Assembly: GCA_030433005.1 (NCBI GenBank)
Contig: JAUILQ010000001.1
Location: 1 to 64,000, forward strand
Direction of reading: 5' to 3'
DNA length: 64,000 bases
From: Alphaproteobacteria bacterium
Lineage (GTDB): Bacteria; Pseudomonadota; Alphaproteobacteria; Kiloniellales; DSM-21159
A program made the position numbers and the translations under genes. This document shows, in pieces, positions 52,881-64,000 of this stretch (within the stretch, counting starts at the first letter, position 1; each line of letters opens with the position of its first letter). A model generated the notes under the pieces. It made no database searches. It had not been told where the DNA came from and saw only the letters and a program-made list of their open reading frames with translations.

Positions 52881-52920
52881 AAAAAAGAAGCGCCGGACGC
52901 TCCCCCCGCGTCCGGCGCTT
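52881..52920 (-). terminator. Rho-independent terminator of the betaine-synthesis gene
   Basis: AAGCGCCGGACGC and GCGTCCGGCGCTT form a perfect 13-bp stem with a 7-base loop. On the minus strand the stem is followed by CTTTTTT, giving the T-run of an intrinsic terminator, 47 bases beyond the methyltransferase stop. Confidence 0.88.
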
Positions 52921-52966
52921 CCGCTCCCAGTGTGAAACCCCGTGTCGGGTTTCGGTCTCCGCCGCC

Positions 52967-54697
<1,731 letters not shown>

Positions 54698-55299
54698 CGT
54701 GGCGGCTCCTTTGTTTGCTCTGTGTTCGGCCATCGCGTCCCGTCGCTCTCATGCCAAAGCCGCCCGGAAAACGCCCCTATCGCGGCAACGCGAAAGCGGC
54801 TCCTGGGCTGCGCTCCGAGTCAGGAACGGACTGGGCCAGCCGGCCGGCCTCGCGGCCGGGATGGCACCCGTCGGCATGCTGCGGCGCAGAAACCGACGTA
54901 ATGGTAAGCGCCGGTCAGTGGATTGGTTCCGGCCAGCGCCGCGTTCAGGGCCGGATTGGGTTCCAGCCCCGAGTTCGTCACAGGTTAAGAATAGCAGCCT
55001 GCCGATGAATTCTAAGGGTTAAATTAGAATCTTTCTGTGCTAGTATGGTTCGCTTGCCTGCAAAAAATCGATGGCGATCCAGCCAAGAATCCACCCTCGC
55101 AATGAGTGTGCGTTCACAGGCTCGTGCCAGCCGTGATTTCATGGCTTTGCATGGAAATTTGCGGCGGACCACTCGAGGATCCGATGTAACCGTGAAGTTG
55201 TCGGCACTATTCTTCTTCCCCGGGATGGCTGCAGCACGGCACCAGCGTCGCGCCGGCGGAACGTAAGACTTGGGCGGCGGGCGGTGCCTGTGTCGCAGT

Positions 55300-55341
55300 G
55301 CAGCGCCACCCGCGCAGCGCCACCCGTGCAGCGCCACCCGA
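55300..55341. repeat. Three tandem copies of a 14-bp unit
   Basis: GCAGCGCCACCCG plus one variable base (C, T, A) is repeated three times in a row, just downstream of egtB. Confidence 0.9.
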
Positions 55342-55354
55342 CTGTCGATCCTGG

Positions 55355-55372
55355 GCGGCCGATCGAGGCCGC
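55355..55372 (-). terminator. Short hairpin behind egtB
   Basis: GCGGCC and GGCCGC pair over 6 bp around GATCGA, 4 bases after the egtB stop. No T-run on the minus strand; weak candidate. Confidence 0.3.
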
Positions 55373-55375
55373 GGG

Positions 55376-56644
55376 TCAGGCGTCGCGCGCGAGGCGCAGG
55401 CCCGTCATCTGCCAGCGGTGATGGGGATAGAAGAAATTGCGGTAGGTGCGCCGGAGCTGGGCCTCGGGGGTGAAGGCCGAGCCGCCGCGCAGCACGAACT
55501 GGTTGACCATGAACTTGCCGTTGTATTCGCCGACCGCGCCCTCGGGCGCGCGGAAGCCGGGGTAGGGCAGGTAGGCCGAGCCGGTCCACTCCCAGACGTC
55601 GCCCCACAGCTGGGCGAGACCGGGCCCGCCGGCCCGCCGGGGCCGCAGCGCCCGCGTCTCGAGCGTATTGCCCTCGGCCGGCTCGCCGGCGGCATGCTCC
55701 CACTCGGCCTCGCTCGGCAGCCGCGCCCCCGCCCAGCGGGCGAAGGCCTCGGCCTCGTAGTAGCTGACGTGGCTGACCGGGGCCTCGGGATCGACCGGCT
55801 GGGCTCCGCGCAGCGAGTAGGTCGCCCAGCCTCCGTCTTCGTCCTGCTGCCAGTAGGCCGGCGCGCGCCAGCCCTCGCGCTCGACGGTGGCGTAGCCGTC
55901 CATCAGCCAGAGATCGGGCGTCTCGTAGCCGCCGTCGGCCATGAAGGCCAGCCACTCGCCGCAGGTCACCGCCCGGCTGGCCAGCTCGTAGGGGCGCAGC
56001 AGCACCTCGTGGCGCGGGCCTTCGCAGTCGAAGGCGAAGCTCTCGCCGCCGTGGCCGATCTCGACGATTCCGCCCTCGAAGGCGACCCAGCCCGCCGGCG
56101 CCGCCTCGATCGATTCGACCGGCGTCGGGGCGCGGTAGACAGGCTGCAGCGGATTGTGGCTCAGCGCGTGCAGCAGGTCGGTCAGCAGCAGCTCCTGGTG
56201 CTGCATCTCGTGGTGGCAGCCGAGCTCGATCAGGTCGGCGGGCCCGTCGCCGCGCTCGAGCAGCCGGGACATCGCCGCGTCCACCGAGGCCCGGTAGTCC
56301 AGGACCTCGGCGACGGTCGGGCGGGTGACCAGGCCGCGCTGGTGGCGCGCGAAGCGCGGGCCGGCCTTGACGTAGTAGGAGTTGAACAGGAAGGCGAAGC
56401 GCTCGTCCTCGCTGCGGTATCCGTCCAGGTGCGGACGCAGCACGAACTCCTCGAAGAACCAGCTGGTGTGCGCCAGATGCCACTTGGTCGGGCTGGCGTC
56501 CTCCATCGACTGGACCGTCATGTCCTCGGGCGCCAGGCCCTCGGTCAGCGCCAGCGTGCGCTCGCGCGTCGCGCGGAACAGCTCGGCGAGGCGATCGGGG
56601 GCGAGGGTCTCGGCAAAGAGCGGCTGGCTCGCGCTTCGGGCCAT
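55376..56644 (-). CDS. egtB: Ergothioneine biosynthesis protein EgtB
   Basis: This 422-residue non-heme iron enzyme joins hercynine to a thiol (gamma-glutamylcysteine or cysteine) and oxidises it to a sulfoxide. The N-terminal DinB-like domain has the iron ligands in KWHLAHTSWFFEEFVL and CHHEMQHQELLLTD (HxxxH). The C-terminal formylglycine-enzyme-like domain ends with WEWTGSAYLPYPGF, MVNQFVLRGGSAFTP and RTYRNFFYPHHRWQMTGLRLARD. These are EgtB hallmarks. AAGGAG precedes the ATG at 56644. The partner egtD is not within the window. Confidence 0.93.
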   Translation of the reverse strand: MARSASQPLFAETLAPDRLAELFRATRERTLALTEGLAPEDMTVQSMEDASPTKWHLAHTSWFFEEFVLRPHLDGYRSEDERFAFLFNSYYVKAGPRFARHQRGLVTRPTVAEVLDYRASVDAAMSRLLERGDGPADLIELGCHHEMQHQELLLTDLLHALSHNPLQPVYRAPTPVESIEAAPAGWVAFEGGIVEIGHGGESFAFDCEGPRHEVLLRPYELASRAVTCGEWLAFMADGGYETPDLWLMDGYATVEREGWRAPAYWQQDEDGGWATYSLRGAQPVDPEAPVSHVSYYEAEAFARWAGARLPSEAEWEHAAGEPAEGNTLETRALRPRRAGGPGLAQLWGDVWEWTGSAYLPYPGFRAPEGAVGEYNGKFMVNQFVLRGGSAFTPEAQLRRTYRNFFYPHHRWQMTGLRLARDA

Positions 56645-56933
56645 GGCGGCGGCTCCTTCTCGTCGGTCGGTTCGGGGCTCGGCTCCTGGGACAACGCCCA
56701 CCGGCCACCATCGTCTCTCGCGACTTGGCCGCCGCCCCGTCCCGGGAGCCGGCCGCGTTCAGGCTCGCAAAGTGAGATCGATCCTGTCCAGGCGCCGGCA
56801 AGGGGCCGGCGCCCTGCGACGCTCGGAACGACGCCGGCGCGGTTGCCGCGCTGGCCCGCCGAGCCCCGCGAGGGCCGCGGTGCGGGGGAGCCGATGAGGG
56901 CGCCGACGAGGGCGCGGATGACGGCTCAGCCGC

Positions 56934-58394
56934 TCACGCGAACTTGATCATGACGTGCCGCACGGCGCTGTAGTCCTCCAGCGCATAGAGCGACATGTCC
57001 TTGCCGTAGCCGGATTGCTTGACGCCGCCGTGCGGCATCTCGTTGGTCAGCATGAAGTGGCAGTTGACCCAGGTGCAGCCGTACTGCAGGCGGGCGGCCG
57101 TCTCCATCGCGCGCGCGACGTCGCGGGTCCAGACCGAGGAGGCCAGGCCGTAGCTCGAGTCGTTGGCCCAGGCGACCGCCTCCTCGGCCTCCCTGAAAGG
57201 GGTTACCGAGACCACCGGGCCGAAGACCTCGCGGCGCACGATCTCGTCCTCCTGGCGCGCGCCGGCGACCACGGTCGGGCGGTAGTAGAAGCCGCCGCCG
57301 CCGACCGTCTCGCCGCCGGTCGTGACCTCGACGTGGCCGAGCTCGCTGGCGCGCTGCACGAAGCTGGCGACTCGGCTGCGCTGGCGCTCGGAGATCAGCG
57401 GGCCGATCTCGTTGGCGGAGTCGTCGGCCTCGCCGTAGCGGATCGTCGAAACCGCCTCGGTCAGGGCCGGGACCAGGCGGTCGTAGATCTTCGGGCCGGC
57501 GTAGACGCGGCAGGCCGCGGTGCAGTCCTGGCCGGCGTTGTAGTAGCCGAAGGTGCGCACGCCCTCGACCACGGCCTCCAGGTCGGCGTCGTCGAAGACG
57601 ATGACCGGCGCCTTGCCGCCGAGCTCCAGGTGGGTGCGCTTCACGGTGCGCGCGGCCGCCGCCAGGATCTTCTTGCCGGTCGCGATGTCGCCGGTCAGCG
57701 AGACCATGTCGACGGCATCGTGGCTGATCAGGTGGTTGCCGACGGTCTCGCCGCGCCCGACCACGACGTTGAGCACGCCCTTGGGGAAGATCTCGGCGGC
57801 GTGCCGGGCCAGCAGGAGCGTCGTCAGCGGCGTCTGCTCGGAGGGCTTGATGACCACGGCGTTGCCGGCGCCGAGTGCCGGGCCGAGCTTCCAGGCCGCC
57901 ATCATCAGCGGGTAGTTCCAGGGCGCGATCGAGGCGACCACGCCGATCGGGTCGCGCCGCACCATCGAGGTGTGGCCCGGCAGGTACTCGCCGGCGGCGC
58001 TGCCCGGCAGGCAGCGGGCGGCGCCCGCGAAGAAGCGGAAGACGTCGACGACCGCCGGGATCTCGTCGGCGAGCACGGCATGGTAGGGCTTGCCGCAGTT
58101 GAGCGCCTCCAGCCGCGCGTAGGCCTCCGCGTTGCGCTCGATGGTGTCGGCCAGGCCCAGCAGCAGGCCGGCGCGCTCGCCGGGCGTCGTCTGGCGCCAG
58201 CTCGCGAAGGCCTCGCGCGCCGCCGCGACAGCGGCGTCGACCTGCTCGGGCGTCGCGTCGGGCAGCTCTAGCAGCGTTGCGCCGCTGCGCGGGTTGAGCA
58301 CGGTCTCGGCCTGGTCGCCGCCGGCGACGAAGGCGCCGCCGATCAGCATCTGCGTCTCGGCGATCGCGGAAGAGCTCTGCAGGGACTGCGACAT
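56934..58394 (-). CDS. Aldehyde dehydrogenase, gamma-aminobutyraldehyde dehydrogenase (YdcW/PatD) type
   Basis: This 486-residue NAD-dependent enzyme has the family motifs [47 protein letters not shown] (general-base glutamate) and [13 protein letters not shown] with the nucleophilic cysteine. [10 protein letters not shown] and the position behind a ydcSTUV-like transporter point to 4-aminobutyraldehyde oxidation in putrescine breakdown, giving GABA. The gene is 46 bases downstream of the last permease gene on the same strand. A related betaine or 5-aminovaleraldehyde substrate cannot be ruled out. Confidence 0.88.
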   Translation of the reverse strand: MSQSLQSSSAIAETQMLIGGAFVAGGDQAETVLNPRSGATLLELPDATPEQVDAAVAAAREAFASWRQTTPGERAGLLLGLADTIERNAEAYARLEALNCGKPYHAVLADEIPAVVDVFRFFAGAARCLPGSAAGEYLPGHTSMVRRDPIGVVASIAPWNYPLMMAAWKLGPALGAGNAVVIKPSEQTPLTTLLLARHAAEIFPKGVLNVVVGRGETVGNHLISHDAVDMVSLTGDIATGKKILAAAARTVKRTHLELGGKAPVIVFDDADLEAVVEGVRTFGYYNAGQDCTAACRVYAGPKIYDRLVPALTEAVSTIRYGEADDSANEIGPLISERQRSRVASFVQRASELGHVEVTTGGETVGGGGFYYRPTVVAGARQEDEIVRREVFGPVVSVTPFREAEEAVAWANDSSYGLASSVWTRDVARAMETAARLQYGCTWVNCHFMLTNEMPHGGVKQSGYGKDMSLYALEDYSAVRHVMIKFA

Positions 58395-58440
58395 GGCGTT
58401 GCCTCCTCCGGCCCTCGGGGGCCGCTTGCTGGGGTGGGCG

Positions 58441-59253
58441 CTACTTGCCGGACCCGCCGACCTGCTCGCCGCCGCGCGTCAGGTAGTAGGCGGCCAGGAT
58501 CGGCAGGAAGGTCACGGCGATCACGAAGACCGCGACGACGTTGGTCACCGGGCGCTGGCGCGGGCGCACCAGCTCGCTCAGCATCCAGATCGGCAGGGTG
58601 GTCTGCTGGCCGGCGGTGAAGGTCGTGACGATGACCTCGTCGAAGGACAGCGCGAAGGCCAGCATGCCGCCGGCGAGCAGCGCCGTGCCGAGGTTCGGCA
58701 GCAGCACGTAGCGCAGGGTCTGGAAGCCGTTGGCGCCGAGGTCCATCGAGGCCTCGATCATCGAGGGCGCGGTGCGCCTGAGCCGCGCCACCGCGTTGTT
58801 GTAGACGACGACGACGCAGAAGGTCGCGTGGCCCAGCACGATGGTCCAGAAGGAGAAGGGGATCTCGGCGAGGCTGTAGGCGGAGCGGAGCGCGATGCCG
58901 GTGACGATGCCGGGCAGGGCGATCGGCAGGATGATCAGCAGCGACACGGTCTCGCGCCCGAAGAAGCGCCGTCGCGCCACCGCGGCGGCGGCCAGGGTGC
59001 CGAGCACCAGCGCGGTCGCGGTGGAGATCAGCGCGACCTGCACCGACAGCCAGATCGCCTCCCAGATGTCCTCGCGCGCCCAGGCCACGGCGAACCACTT
59101 CAGCGTCAGGTCGGGCGGCGGGAACTGGTAGCTCTTCTCCTCGGTGGTGAAGGCGTAGACGACGATCATCAGCAGCGGCAGGTGCAGGAACAGCAAGCCG
59201 CCCGCGGCCGCCAGCTTGAGGCCGAGCCCGGCCTTGGCGCCCTCAGAGCGCAT
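58441..59253 (-). CDS. Polyamine-type ABC transporter permease, PotC/YdcV-like
   Basis: This 270-residue inner-membrane protein has about six helices and the EAA loop [25 protein letters not shown] that docks the ATPase. [13 protein letters not shown] at the start and [23 protein letters not shown] are typical of PotC-type permeases. Its start overlaps the other permease by 11 bases. It is the fourth gene of a ydcSTUVW-like set. Confidence 0.93.
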   Translation of the reverse strand: MRSEGAKAGLGLKLAAAGGLLFLHLPLLMIVVYAFTTEEKSYQFPPPDLTLKWFAVAWAREDIWEAIWLSVQVALISTATALVLGTLAAAAVARRRFFGRETVSLLIILPIALPGIVTGIALRSAYSLAEIPFSFWTIVLGHATFCVVVVYNNAVARLRRTAPSMIEASMDLGANGFQTLRYVLLPNLGTALLAGGMLAFALSFDEVIVTTFTAGQQTTLPIWMLSELVRPRQRPVTNVVAVFVIAVTFLPILAAYYLTRGGEQVGGSGK

Positions 59254-60193
59254 TGAAGGCCCCCATCCGCTTGGCGATGGTCAGGTAGACCGCCATGACC
59301 AGGATCGGCACGACCGAGAAGGCGGCGGCCAGCGGGATGTTTCCGGCGGTGCCCTGGTGGATGTAGACGGCCTGGCCGATGAACAGCCGCGAGGTGCCGA
59401 CGATCTGCGGCGTGATGTAGTCGCCGAGCGTCAGCGAGAAGGTGAAGATCGAGCCGGCGACGACGCCGGGCAGGGCGAGCGGCAGGATCACCGTGCGGAA
59501 GGCCTGGCCGGGGCGCGCGCCGAGATCGCCGGCGGCCTCGATCATCGAGGCCGGCACCCGCTCCAGCGCCGCCTGGATCGGCAGGATCATGAAGGGCAGC
59601 CAGAGGTAGAGGAAGACCAGGAAGGTGCCGATGTAGCTGAACGACAGCGAGGGGCCGCCGATCACCGGCAGGCTGAGCAGTCCCTCGAGCAGCGGCGTCA
59701 GGCCGACCCGCTCGATGCCCCAGGTCAGCGCGCCCTCCTTGGCCAGGATCAGCTTCCAGGCGTAGACCCGCACCAGGTAGCTCGACCAGAGCGGCAGCAT
59801 GATCGCGATGTAGAAGGCCGCCTTGAGGCGGCCGCGGGCGTAGCGCGCGGCGTAGTAGGCGATCGGGAAGGCGATTAAGGCGCCGACCAGCGTGACCAGC
59901 GCCGCCATGACCACGGTGCGCAGGATGATGTCGAGGTTGGCCGGGTGCAGCAGCTCGCCGTAGGTCTTCAGCGTCAGCTCGGGCCGGACCATGCCGGTGA
60001 ACTCGTCGATCGAGAAGAACGACTGCAGCAGCAGCGCGAACAGCGAGCCGACGTAGATGACGCCGATCCACAAGAGGGGCGGGCCGAGCAGCAGCGCCAG
60101 CACCAGGCCCGAGCGGCGGTAGAGCAGGTCGGACAGCCGGGTCCAGAAGCCGGTCCGGCCGTCGGCCGCCGTCGCGACCGCGGCGCCCATCAC
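59243..60193 (-). CDS. Polyamine-type ABC transporter permease, PotB/YdcU-like
   Basis: This 316-residue permease has about six helices, an N-terminal cytoplasmic lead of 30 residues, and the EAA loop [49 protein letters not shown] is the PotB-like end region. The GTG at 60193 overlaps the ATPase stop (GTGA); the ATG at 60190 is an equal choice. It works together with the YdcV-like permease. Confidence 0.93.
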   Translation of the reverse strand: MMGAAVATAADGRTGFWTRLSDLLYRRSGLVLALLLGPPLLWIGVIYVGSLFALLLQSFFSIDEFTGMVRPELTLKTYGELLHPANLDIILRTVVMAALVTLVGALIAFPIAYYAARYARGRLKAAFYIAIMLPLWSSYLVRVYAWKLILAKEGALTWGIERVGLTPLLEGLLSLPVIGGPSLSFSYIGTFLVFLYLWLPFMILPIQAALERVPASMIEAAGDLGARPGQAFRTVILPLALPGVVAGSIFTFSLTLGDYITPQIVGTSRLFIGQAVYIHQGTAGNIPLAAAFSVVPILVMAVYLTIAKRMGAFNAL

Positions 60194-61197
60194 CCGGCGC
60201 CTTCCATGCGGTGCATGTCGGCGACCCGCCAGCCGACCGCCTGGCGCGCGCCCACCGACAGGCCGCGCGCCTCGGCCGCCGGCACCAGCACCGTCAGGCT
60301 CGTCGAGGCGAGGCGCAGCGTCACGCGATGCACGCCGCCCTGGTACAGCACTGCGACGATCTCGCCTTCGGCGGTCACCTGCGCGCCGTCGTCGCCGGCG
60401 CCGAGGCGGATCTTCTCGGGGCGCAGGCTGTAGAGGCCCGGCGGCAGGCCGGGCAGGGCCAGCGCCGCGCCGTCGATGACGTTGGAGCCGCCGACGAAAT
60501 CGGCGACGAAGGGCACGGCCGGGCGCTCGTAGATCGCCTCGGGGCTGCCGACCTGCATGACCCGGCCGTGGTCGAAGACCGCGATGCGGTCGCTCATCGA
60601 CAGCGCCTCGCCCTGGTCGTGGGTGACGAAGACGAAGGTGATGCCGAGCGACTTCTGCAGGGACTTCAGCTCGACCTGCATCTCCTCGCGCAGCTTCAGG
60701 TCGAGCGCGCCGAGCGGCTCGTCGAGCAGCAGCACCTTCGGGCGGGTGACCAGCGAGCGGGCCAGGGCCACGCGCTGGCGCTGGCCGCCGGAGAGCTCGG
60801 AGGGGCGGCGGGCGTCGTAGCCGGCCAGCTTGACCAGCGCCAGAGCGTCGCGTGCGGCGGCATGGCGCTCGGCCTTGCCGGTGCCGCGCACCATCAGGCC
60901 GTAGGCGACGTTGTCGAGCACGCTCATGTGCGGGAACAGGGCGTAGTCCTGGAACACCGTCGAGACCGGCCGGCGGTAGGGCGGCAGGTCCTCGCAGCGC
61001 TGGCCGAAGATCTCGACGTGGCCCTGGCTCGGGTGGTCGAAGCCGGCGATCAGCCTGAGGCAGGTGGTCTTGCCCGAGCCCGAGGGGCCGAGCAGGCCGA
61101 AGAACTCGCCCTCGGCGATCTCCAGCTCGACGGCGTCGAGCGCCAGGGTCGCGCCGAAGCGGCGCGAGGCGCGGGCGAGATGGACGGCGGCGACCAT
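60190..61197 (-). CDS. Polyamine-type ABC transporter ATP-binding protein, PotA/YdcT-like
   Basis: This 335-residue ATPase has Walker [18 protein letters not shown], the Q-loop [13 protein letters not shown], signature [15 protein letters not shown], Walker [13 protein letters not shown] and the switch THDQGEALS. The C-terminal TOBE domain begins near PEKIRLG and ends RRMEGAG-like at HRMEGAG. It powers uptake of the substrate bound by the YdcS-like protein encoded just upstream. The gap to that gene is 112 bases. Confidence 0.94.
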   Translation of the reverse strand: MVAAVHLARASRRFGATLALDAVELEIAEGEFFGLLGPSGSGKTTCLRLIAGFDHPSQGHVEIFGQRCEDLPPYRRPVSTVFQDYALFPHMSVLDNVAYGLMVRGTGKAERHAAARDALALVKLAGYDARRPSELSGGQRQRVALARSLVTRPKVLLLDEPLGALDLKLREEMQVELKSLQKSLGITFVFVTHDQGEALSMSDRIAVFDHGRVMQVGSPEAIYERPAVPFVADFVGGSNVIDGAALALPGLPPGLYSLRPEKIRLGAGDDGAQVTAEGEIVAVLYQGGVHRVTLRLASTSLTVLVPAAEARGLSVGARQAVGWRVADMHRMEGAG

Positions 61198-61309
61198 GCG
61201 GGATTCCCCGGCGCGCTCGGGCGCTGGTTGGGTCGGTGCGTGCCGGCGCTGCCGGGACCGGGCGGCTTGCCCGGACGCCGGCAGCGCGGCGGAGGCTCTC
61301 AGGCGCCCG

Positions 61310-62488
61310 TCAGCGCCCGCCGAGGATCGCGATGTAGTCCGTGACCCAGCGGTAGTAGGGCACGCACTGCTCCTGGCTCTCGCAGTTCGTCACCGGCGTG
61401 CGCCAGAACGAGATCTTCTCGAAGTTGTCGAGGCCGTTGGTGGCGCAGCCCTCGTCGCCGAGCAGCTCGTTCCCGCTGCAGGCCTCGAGGTTGACCGGCA
61501 CCGAGCCGAACCAGGCGGCGAGGTCGCCCTGCAGCTTCGGATTCAGCGAGTGCTCCATCCACAGGTAGGCGCAGTTCGGATTGGCGGCGTCGACGTGCAG
61601 CATCGTCGTGTCGGCCCAGCCGGTCGCGCCCTCCTTGGGCACGACGCTGGCGATCGGCTGGCCCTGCGAGCGCAGGATGTTGACCTGGAACGGCCAGGAC
61701 GAGGAGGCGACCACGCCCTCGTTGGTGAAGTCGTCGATCTGCACGAAGGCGTCGTGCCAGTAGCGGCCGACCAGGGCGCGCTGCTGGCGCAGCAGGGTGA
61801 GCGCCGCGTCGTACTGCTCCTTGTTGAGCTCGTAGGGATCCTCGATGCCCAGCCCGGGCTGGTGGGCCATCAGGTAGAGCGCGGCATCGGCGATGTAGAT
61901 CGGCCCGTCGAAGGCCTGGATGCGGCCCTCGTTCGACTGGCCGTCGGGCAGCGTCATCTCCTCGAAGACGACGTTCCAGCTGTCGGGCGCCTCCGGGAAG
62001 GTCTCGGTGTTGTACATCAGCACGTTGGAGCCCCACTGGTAGGGCACGCCGTAGTGCACGCCCTCGACGGTGTGCCAGGGCGCGTCCTTGAGCCGGTCGT
62101 CGACCTTGTTCCAGCTCGGCACCAGCTCGGTGTTGACCGGCTGGACGCGGCCGCCGGCGATCATGCGCAGCGAGGCGTCGCCCGAGGCGGTGACCAGGTC
62201 GAAGCCGCCCTCGTTCATCAGCGCCACCATCTCGTCGGAGGTGTTGGCGGTCTTGATCTCGACCTTGCAGCCGGTCGCCTGCTCGAAGCCGGTGACCCAG
62301 TCGAAGGCAGGGTCGGTCTCGCCGCGCTCGATGTAGCCCGGCCAGGCGACGATCGCGACCTGGCCCTCCGGCTCGCCGATCTCGGTCTTCATCTCGGCCG
62401 CCCGGGCGGTTCCGCCGGCCGCCAGGACGGCCGTGACGGCGAGCGCCGCCGCGGCCGCGAGGGCCGCCGTGGAGAAGGATTGCCTCAT
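61310..62488 (-). CDS. Polyamine-type ABC transporter substrate-binding protein, YdcS/PotD-like
   Basis: This 392-residue protein has a Sec signal ([25 protein letters not shown]) and is periplasmic. Segments [54 protein letters not shown] and [25 protein letters not shown] match YdcS. Its ATG follows GGGAGG. It is the first gene of the transporter operon and lies directly behind a LysR gene of the same direction. Confidence 0.93.
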   Translation of the reverse strand: MRQSFSTAALAAAAALAVTAVLAAGGTARAAEMKTEIGEPEGQVAIVAWPGYIERGETDPAFDWVTGFEQATGCKVEIKTANTSDEMVALMNEGGFDLVTASGDASLRMIAGGRVQPVNTELVPSWNKVDDRLKDAPWHTVEGVHYGVPYQWGSNVLMYNTETFPEAPDSWNVVFEEMTLPDGQSNEGRIQAFDGPIYIADAALYLMAHQPGLGIEDPYELNKEQYDAALTLLRQQRALVGRYWHDAFVQIDDFTNEGVVASSSWPFQVNILRSQGQPIASVVPKEGATGWADTTMLHVDAANPNCAYLWMEHSLNPKLQGDLAAWFGSVPVNLEACSGNELLGDEGCATNGLDNFEKISFWRTPVTNCESQEQCVPYYRWVTDYIAILGGR

Positions 62489-62586
62489 GCCTCATGCCTC
62501 CCGCTGTGCGCTCTCGCGCTGTTCCCCTGACGGCAACTATGAGCGGGGGCCGCGAAAGCCACAATTCCCTTAATCAGATAGATGAT

Positions 62587-62601
62587 ATCGGTAAATCCGA
62601 T
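62587..62601. promoter_or_regulatory. LysR-type binding site candidate
   Basis: ATCGG-TAAAT-CCGAT, a perfect palindrome containing the T-N11-A pattern of LysR sites. It lies between the LysR stop and the YdcS-like start, about 100 bases before the latter. Confidence 0.55.
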
Positions 62602-62628
62602 CTCGCCGCCGCGCCTTCGGAGACGCCC

Positions 62629-63537
62629 CTAGCCGCGCGCGCTCTTCGCGGCGGCCAGCTCGACGAAGGCGCGGGTCGAGTCCGAGGCGGCGGCGCCGCG
62701 CCGCCACGCCAGCCCGACCTCCAGGGGCGGCAGCGGCTCCTCCAGGGCGACGGCCTCGATGCGGTCGCCGTCGAGCGACCAGGGGCGGTAGATCAGGTCG
62801 GGCAGCACGGCGATCCCGGCGCCGGTCGCGACCAGGCTGCGCACCGCCTCGACCGAGCGGGTGCGGAACACGACCCGCGGGCGCCGGCCGGCCGGACGGG
62901 CGCGCCACAGGCCCTCGTTGGCGCCGCGCACCTCGTCGGCGGTCAGCTGGATCTGGCTCTCGCCGGCGATGCGGTCGCGCCCGACCGCGCCGAGGCGGCC
63001 GAAGTCGTGGCCGCCGGGCAGCCAGACCCGGAAGGGCGAGCGCTCGATGATCGTCGAGTCGAAGGCGGAGGGCTCGCCCAGGCCGTCGAGCACGGCCACG
63101 ATCAGGTCGAGCTCGCCGTTGAGCAGCAGGTGCTCGAGGTACTCGGTGGTGTCCTCGATCGCGGCGACCGCGATCTCCGGGTAGGCCCGGCGGTAGCGCG
63201 CCAGCAGGTCGGAGATGACGTAGCCGGCGACGATCGAGGTGACGCCCAGGTTGAGCGTGCCGGAGATCGCCTGGCTGCCGTCGGTGAACAGGCCGCGCGC
63301 CGCCTGCACGTCGGCGAGGATGCGGCGGGCGTGGCGCAGGAACTGGTGGCCGCGGTGGGTCAGGCTCATGCCGCGCGAGCGCCGCTCCAGCAGGCGCGCG
63401 CCGAGCTCGGCCTCGAGGTCCTGCAGCGCCTCGGTGATCGTCGACTGCGAGACCGAGAGCTGCTGGGCGGCGCCGGACACCGTGCCGCTCTCCGAGACGG
63501 CGATGAAGTACTGCAGCTGGCGGAACGAGAAGGCCAT
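62629..63537 (-). CDS. LysR family transcriptional regulator
   Basis: This 302-residue regulator has the LysR helix-turn-helix at residues 7-40 (RQLQYFIAVSESGTVSGAAQQLSVSQSTITEALQDL region) and a ligand-binding domain with LNLGVTSIVAGYVISDLL and GAGIAVLPDLIYRP. It sits directly upstream of the ydcSTUVW-like operon in the same direction and, with the palindrome in the gap, is its likely regulator. It is divergent from the HD-domain gene. Confidence 0.92.
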   Translation of the reverse strand: MAFSFRQLQYFIAVSESGTVSGAAQQLSVSQSTITEALQDLEAELGARLLERRSRGMSLTHRGHQFLRHARRILADVQAARGLFTDGSQAISGTLNLGVTSIVAGYVISDLLARYRRAYPEIAVAAIEDTTEYLEHLLLNGELDLIVAVLDGLGEPSAFDSTIIERSPFRVWLPGGHDFGRLGAVGRDRIAGESQIQLTADEVRGANEGLWRARPAGRRPRVVFRTRSVEAVRSLVATGAGIAVLPDLIYRPWSLDGDRIEAVALEEPLPPLEVGLAWRRGAAASDSTRAFVELAAAKSARG

Positions 63538-63652
63538 GGCGGCAGACTAGAGCATCGGCCGCTGGCCGGCATCCTGCCGGACCGGCGGCTTGCGCGGGCG
63601 CCTCCGCCGCCTATGCTGCGCGCGGTGCGTCCGCCCTGTTTCGGGAGCTTCC

Positions 63653-64000
63653 ATGGCACAGCCCGCGGCGCGGGCCTGGCAGCGCATGCTGTCGGGCCGG
63701 CGGCTCGACCTGCTGAATCCCTCGCCGCTCGACATCGAGGTCGAGGACATCGCGCACGGCCTGGCGCGCGTCGCGCGCTGGAACGGCCAGACCGACGGCG
63801 CCTGGGCCTTCAGCGTCGCGGAGCACTGCCTGCTGGTCGAGCGGCTGGCGGGGATGATGCTGCCGGGCTGGCCGGCGCGCTGGCGGCTCGGCGCCCTGCT
63901 GCACGACGCCCCGGAGTACGTCGTCGGCGACCTGATCTCGCCCTTCAAGGCGGCCGTCGGGATCGACTACAAGGCCTTCGAGCTGCGCCTGCTCTCGGCG
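63653..64000 (+). CDS. HD-domain phosphohydrolase (YfbR-like), N-terminal part
   Basis: The first 116 codons are present and the gene runs out of the window. GAWAFSVAEHCLLVERLAG and LGALLHDAPEYVVGDLISPFK hold the histidine and HD metal ligands of the HD superfamily; the HDAPEYVVGDL form resembles YfbR-type 5'-deoxynucleotidases. GGGAG lies 6 bases before the ATG. The active-site part seen here is intact. Confidence 0.82.
   Translation, partial: MAQPAARAWQRMLSGRRLDLLNPSPLDIEVEDIAHGLARVARWNGQTDGAWAFSVAEHCLLVERLAGMMLPGWPARWRLGALLHDAPEYVVGDLISPFKAAVGIDYKAFELRLLSA

Larger units (their letters stand above)
54698..55375. other. 678-base gap between the betaine-synthesis gene and egtB
   Basis: Both flanking genes are on the minus strand, so this is the upstream region of the betaine-synthesis gene. 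The first 270 bases are GC-rich and show no gene. 54970-55230 is clearly poorer in GC than anything else in the window. The end carries three 14-bp repeats. A 73-codon plus-strand frame at 55045-55266 has no features that support it. Confidence 0.7.

Noticed and set aside
55045..55266. Small plus-strand gene of 73 codons in the low-GC gap
   Set aside because: No ribosome site, no recognisable motif and basic, unstructured composition; kept only as part of the gap description.
55376..56644. Formylglycine-generating enzyme for the sulfatase
   Set aside because: The C-terminal domain is of that fold, but the N-terminal DinB-like iron domain and the HLAHTSWFFE and HHEMQHQE motifs identify EgtB.

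Overview
The window is chromosomal DNA from a GC-rich bacterium. Nearly every wobble base is G or C, and GTG and TTG starts are common. An Aio arsenite oxidase with the AioX/S/R sensor, ydcSTUVW-like polyamine genes, several TRAP transporters, a DgcA-like flavoenzyme, DmdA-like and EgtB proteins and a fused glycine-betaine methyltransferase together suggest an aerobic, salt-exposed alphaproteobacterium, perhaps of the Rhodospirillales/Kiloniellales group. That placement is inference. I saw no rRNA, tRNA, CRISPR array, insertion sequence or phage gene.

Layout. 1-21.2 kb is mostly housekeeping and catabolism: the tail of a TRAP permease, crotonases, an acyl-CoA ligase, a 5'-nucleotidase, a patatin, an extensin-like protein, a sulfatase, a thioesterase, a DgcA-type flavoenzyme, then ppk-ppx, a CDF metal exporter, FetAB and a PAP2 phosphatase. 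21.4-31.7 kb is a complete arsenic island on the plus strand: aioX-aioS-aioR, aioB-aioA, then arsR-arsC-acr3-arsC-arsH. AioX should sense periplasmic arsenite, AioS/AioR should fire a sigma-54 promoter in front of aioBA, and AioBA should oxidise arsenite to arsenate. The ars genes reduce cytoplasmic arsenate and export arsenite. The sequence shows a good -24/-12 promoter before aioB with two matching 16-bp palindromes upstream, and a long palindrome covering the start codon of an apparently leaderless arsR.

31.8-42.0 kb holds an unusual fusion of an NAD-dependent epimerase with a Kdo transferase, dusA, and a minus-strand set made of a large glycosidase-like protein whose stop overlaps the start of a PotD-like binding protein, followed by a LysR regulator. 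A DmdA-like demethylase and an Lrp regulator lie next to it. 42.4-48.6 kb carries two full TRAP transporters; the first sits behind a consensus sigma-54 promoter. 48.6-51.6 kb is a gentisate unit (gentisate dioxygenase, MarR regulator, hydroxybenzoate hydroxylase type monooxygenase) that probably uses the second TRAP system for uptake.

51.7-56.6 kb contains an arylamine N-acetyltransferase with an extra receiver-like domain, a fused glycine/sarcosine and sarcosine/dimethylglycine methyltransferase for betaine synthesis, and egtB. 56.9-63.5 kb is a polyamine uptake and degradation operon in the ydcSTUVW order under a LysR regulator. The window ends inside an HD-domain hydrolase gene.
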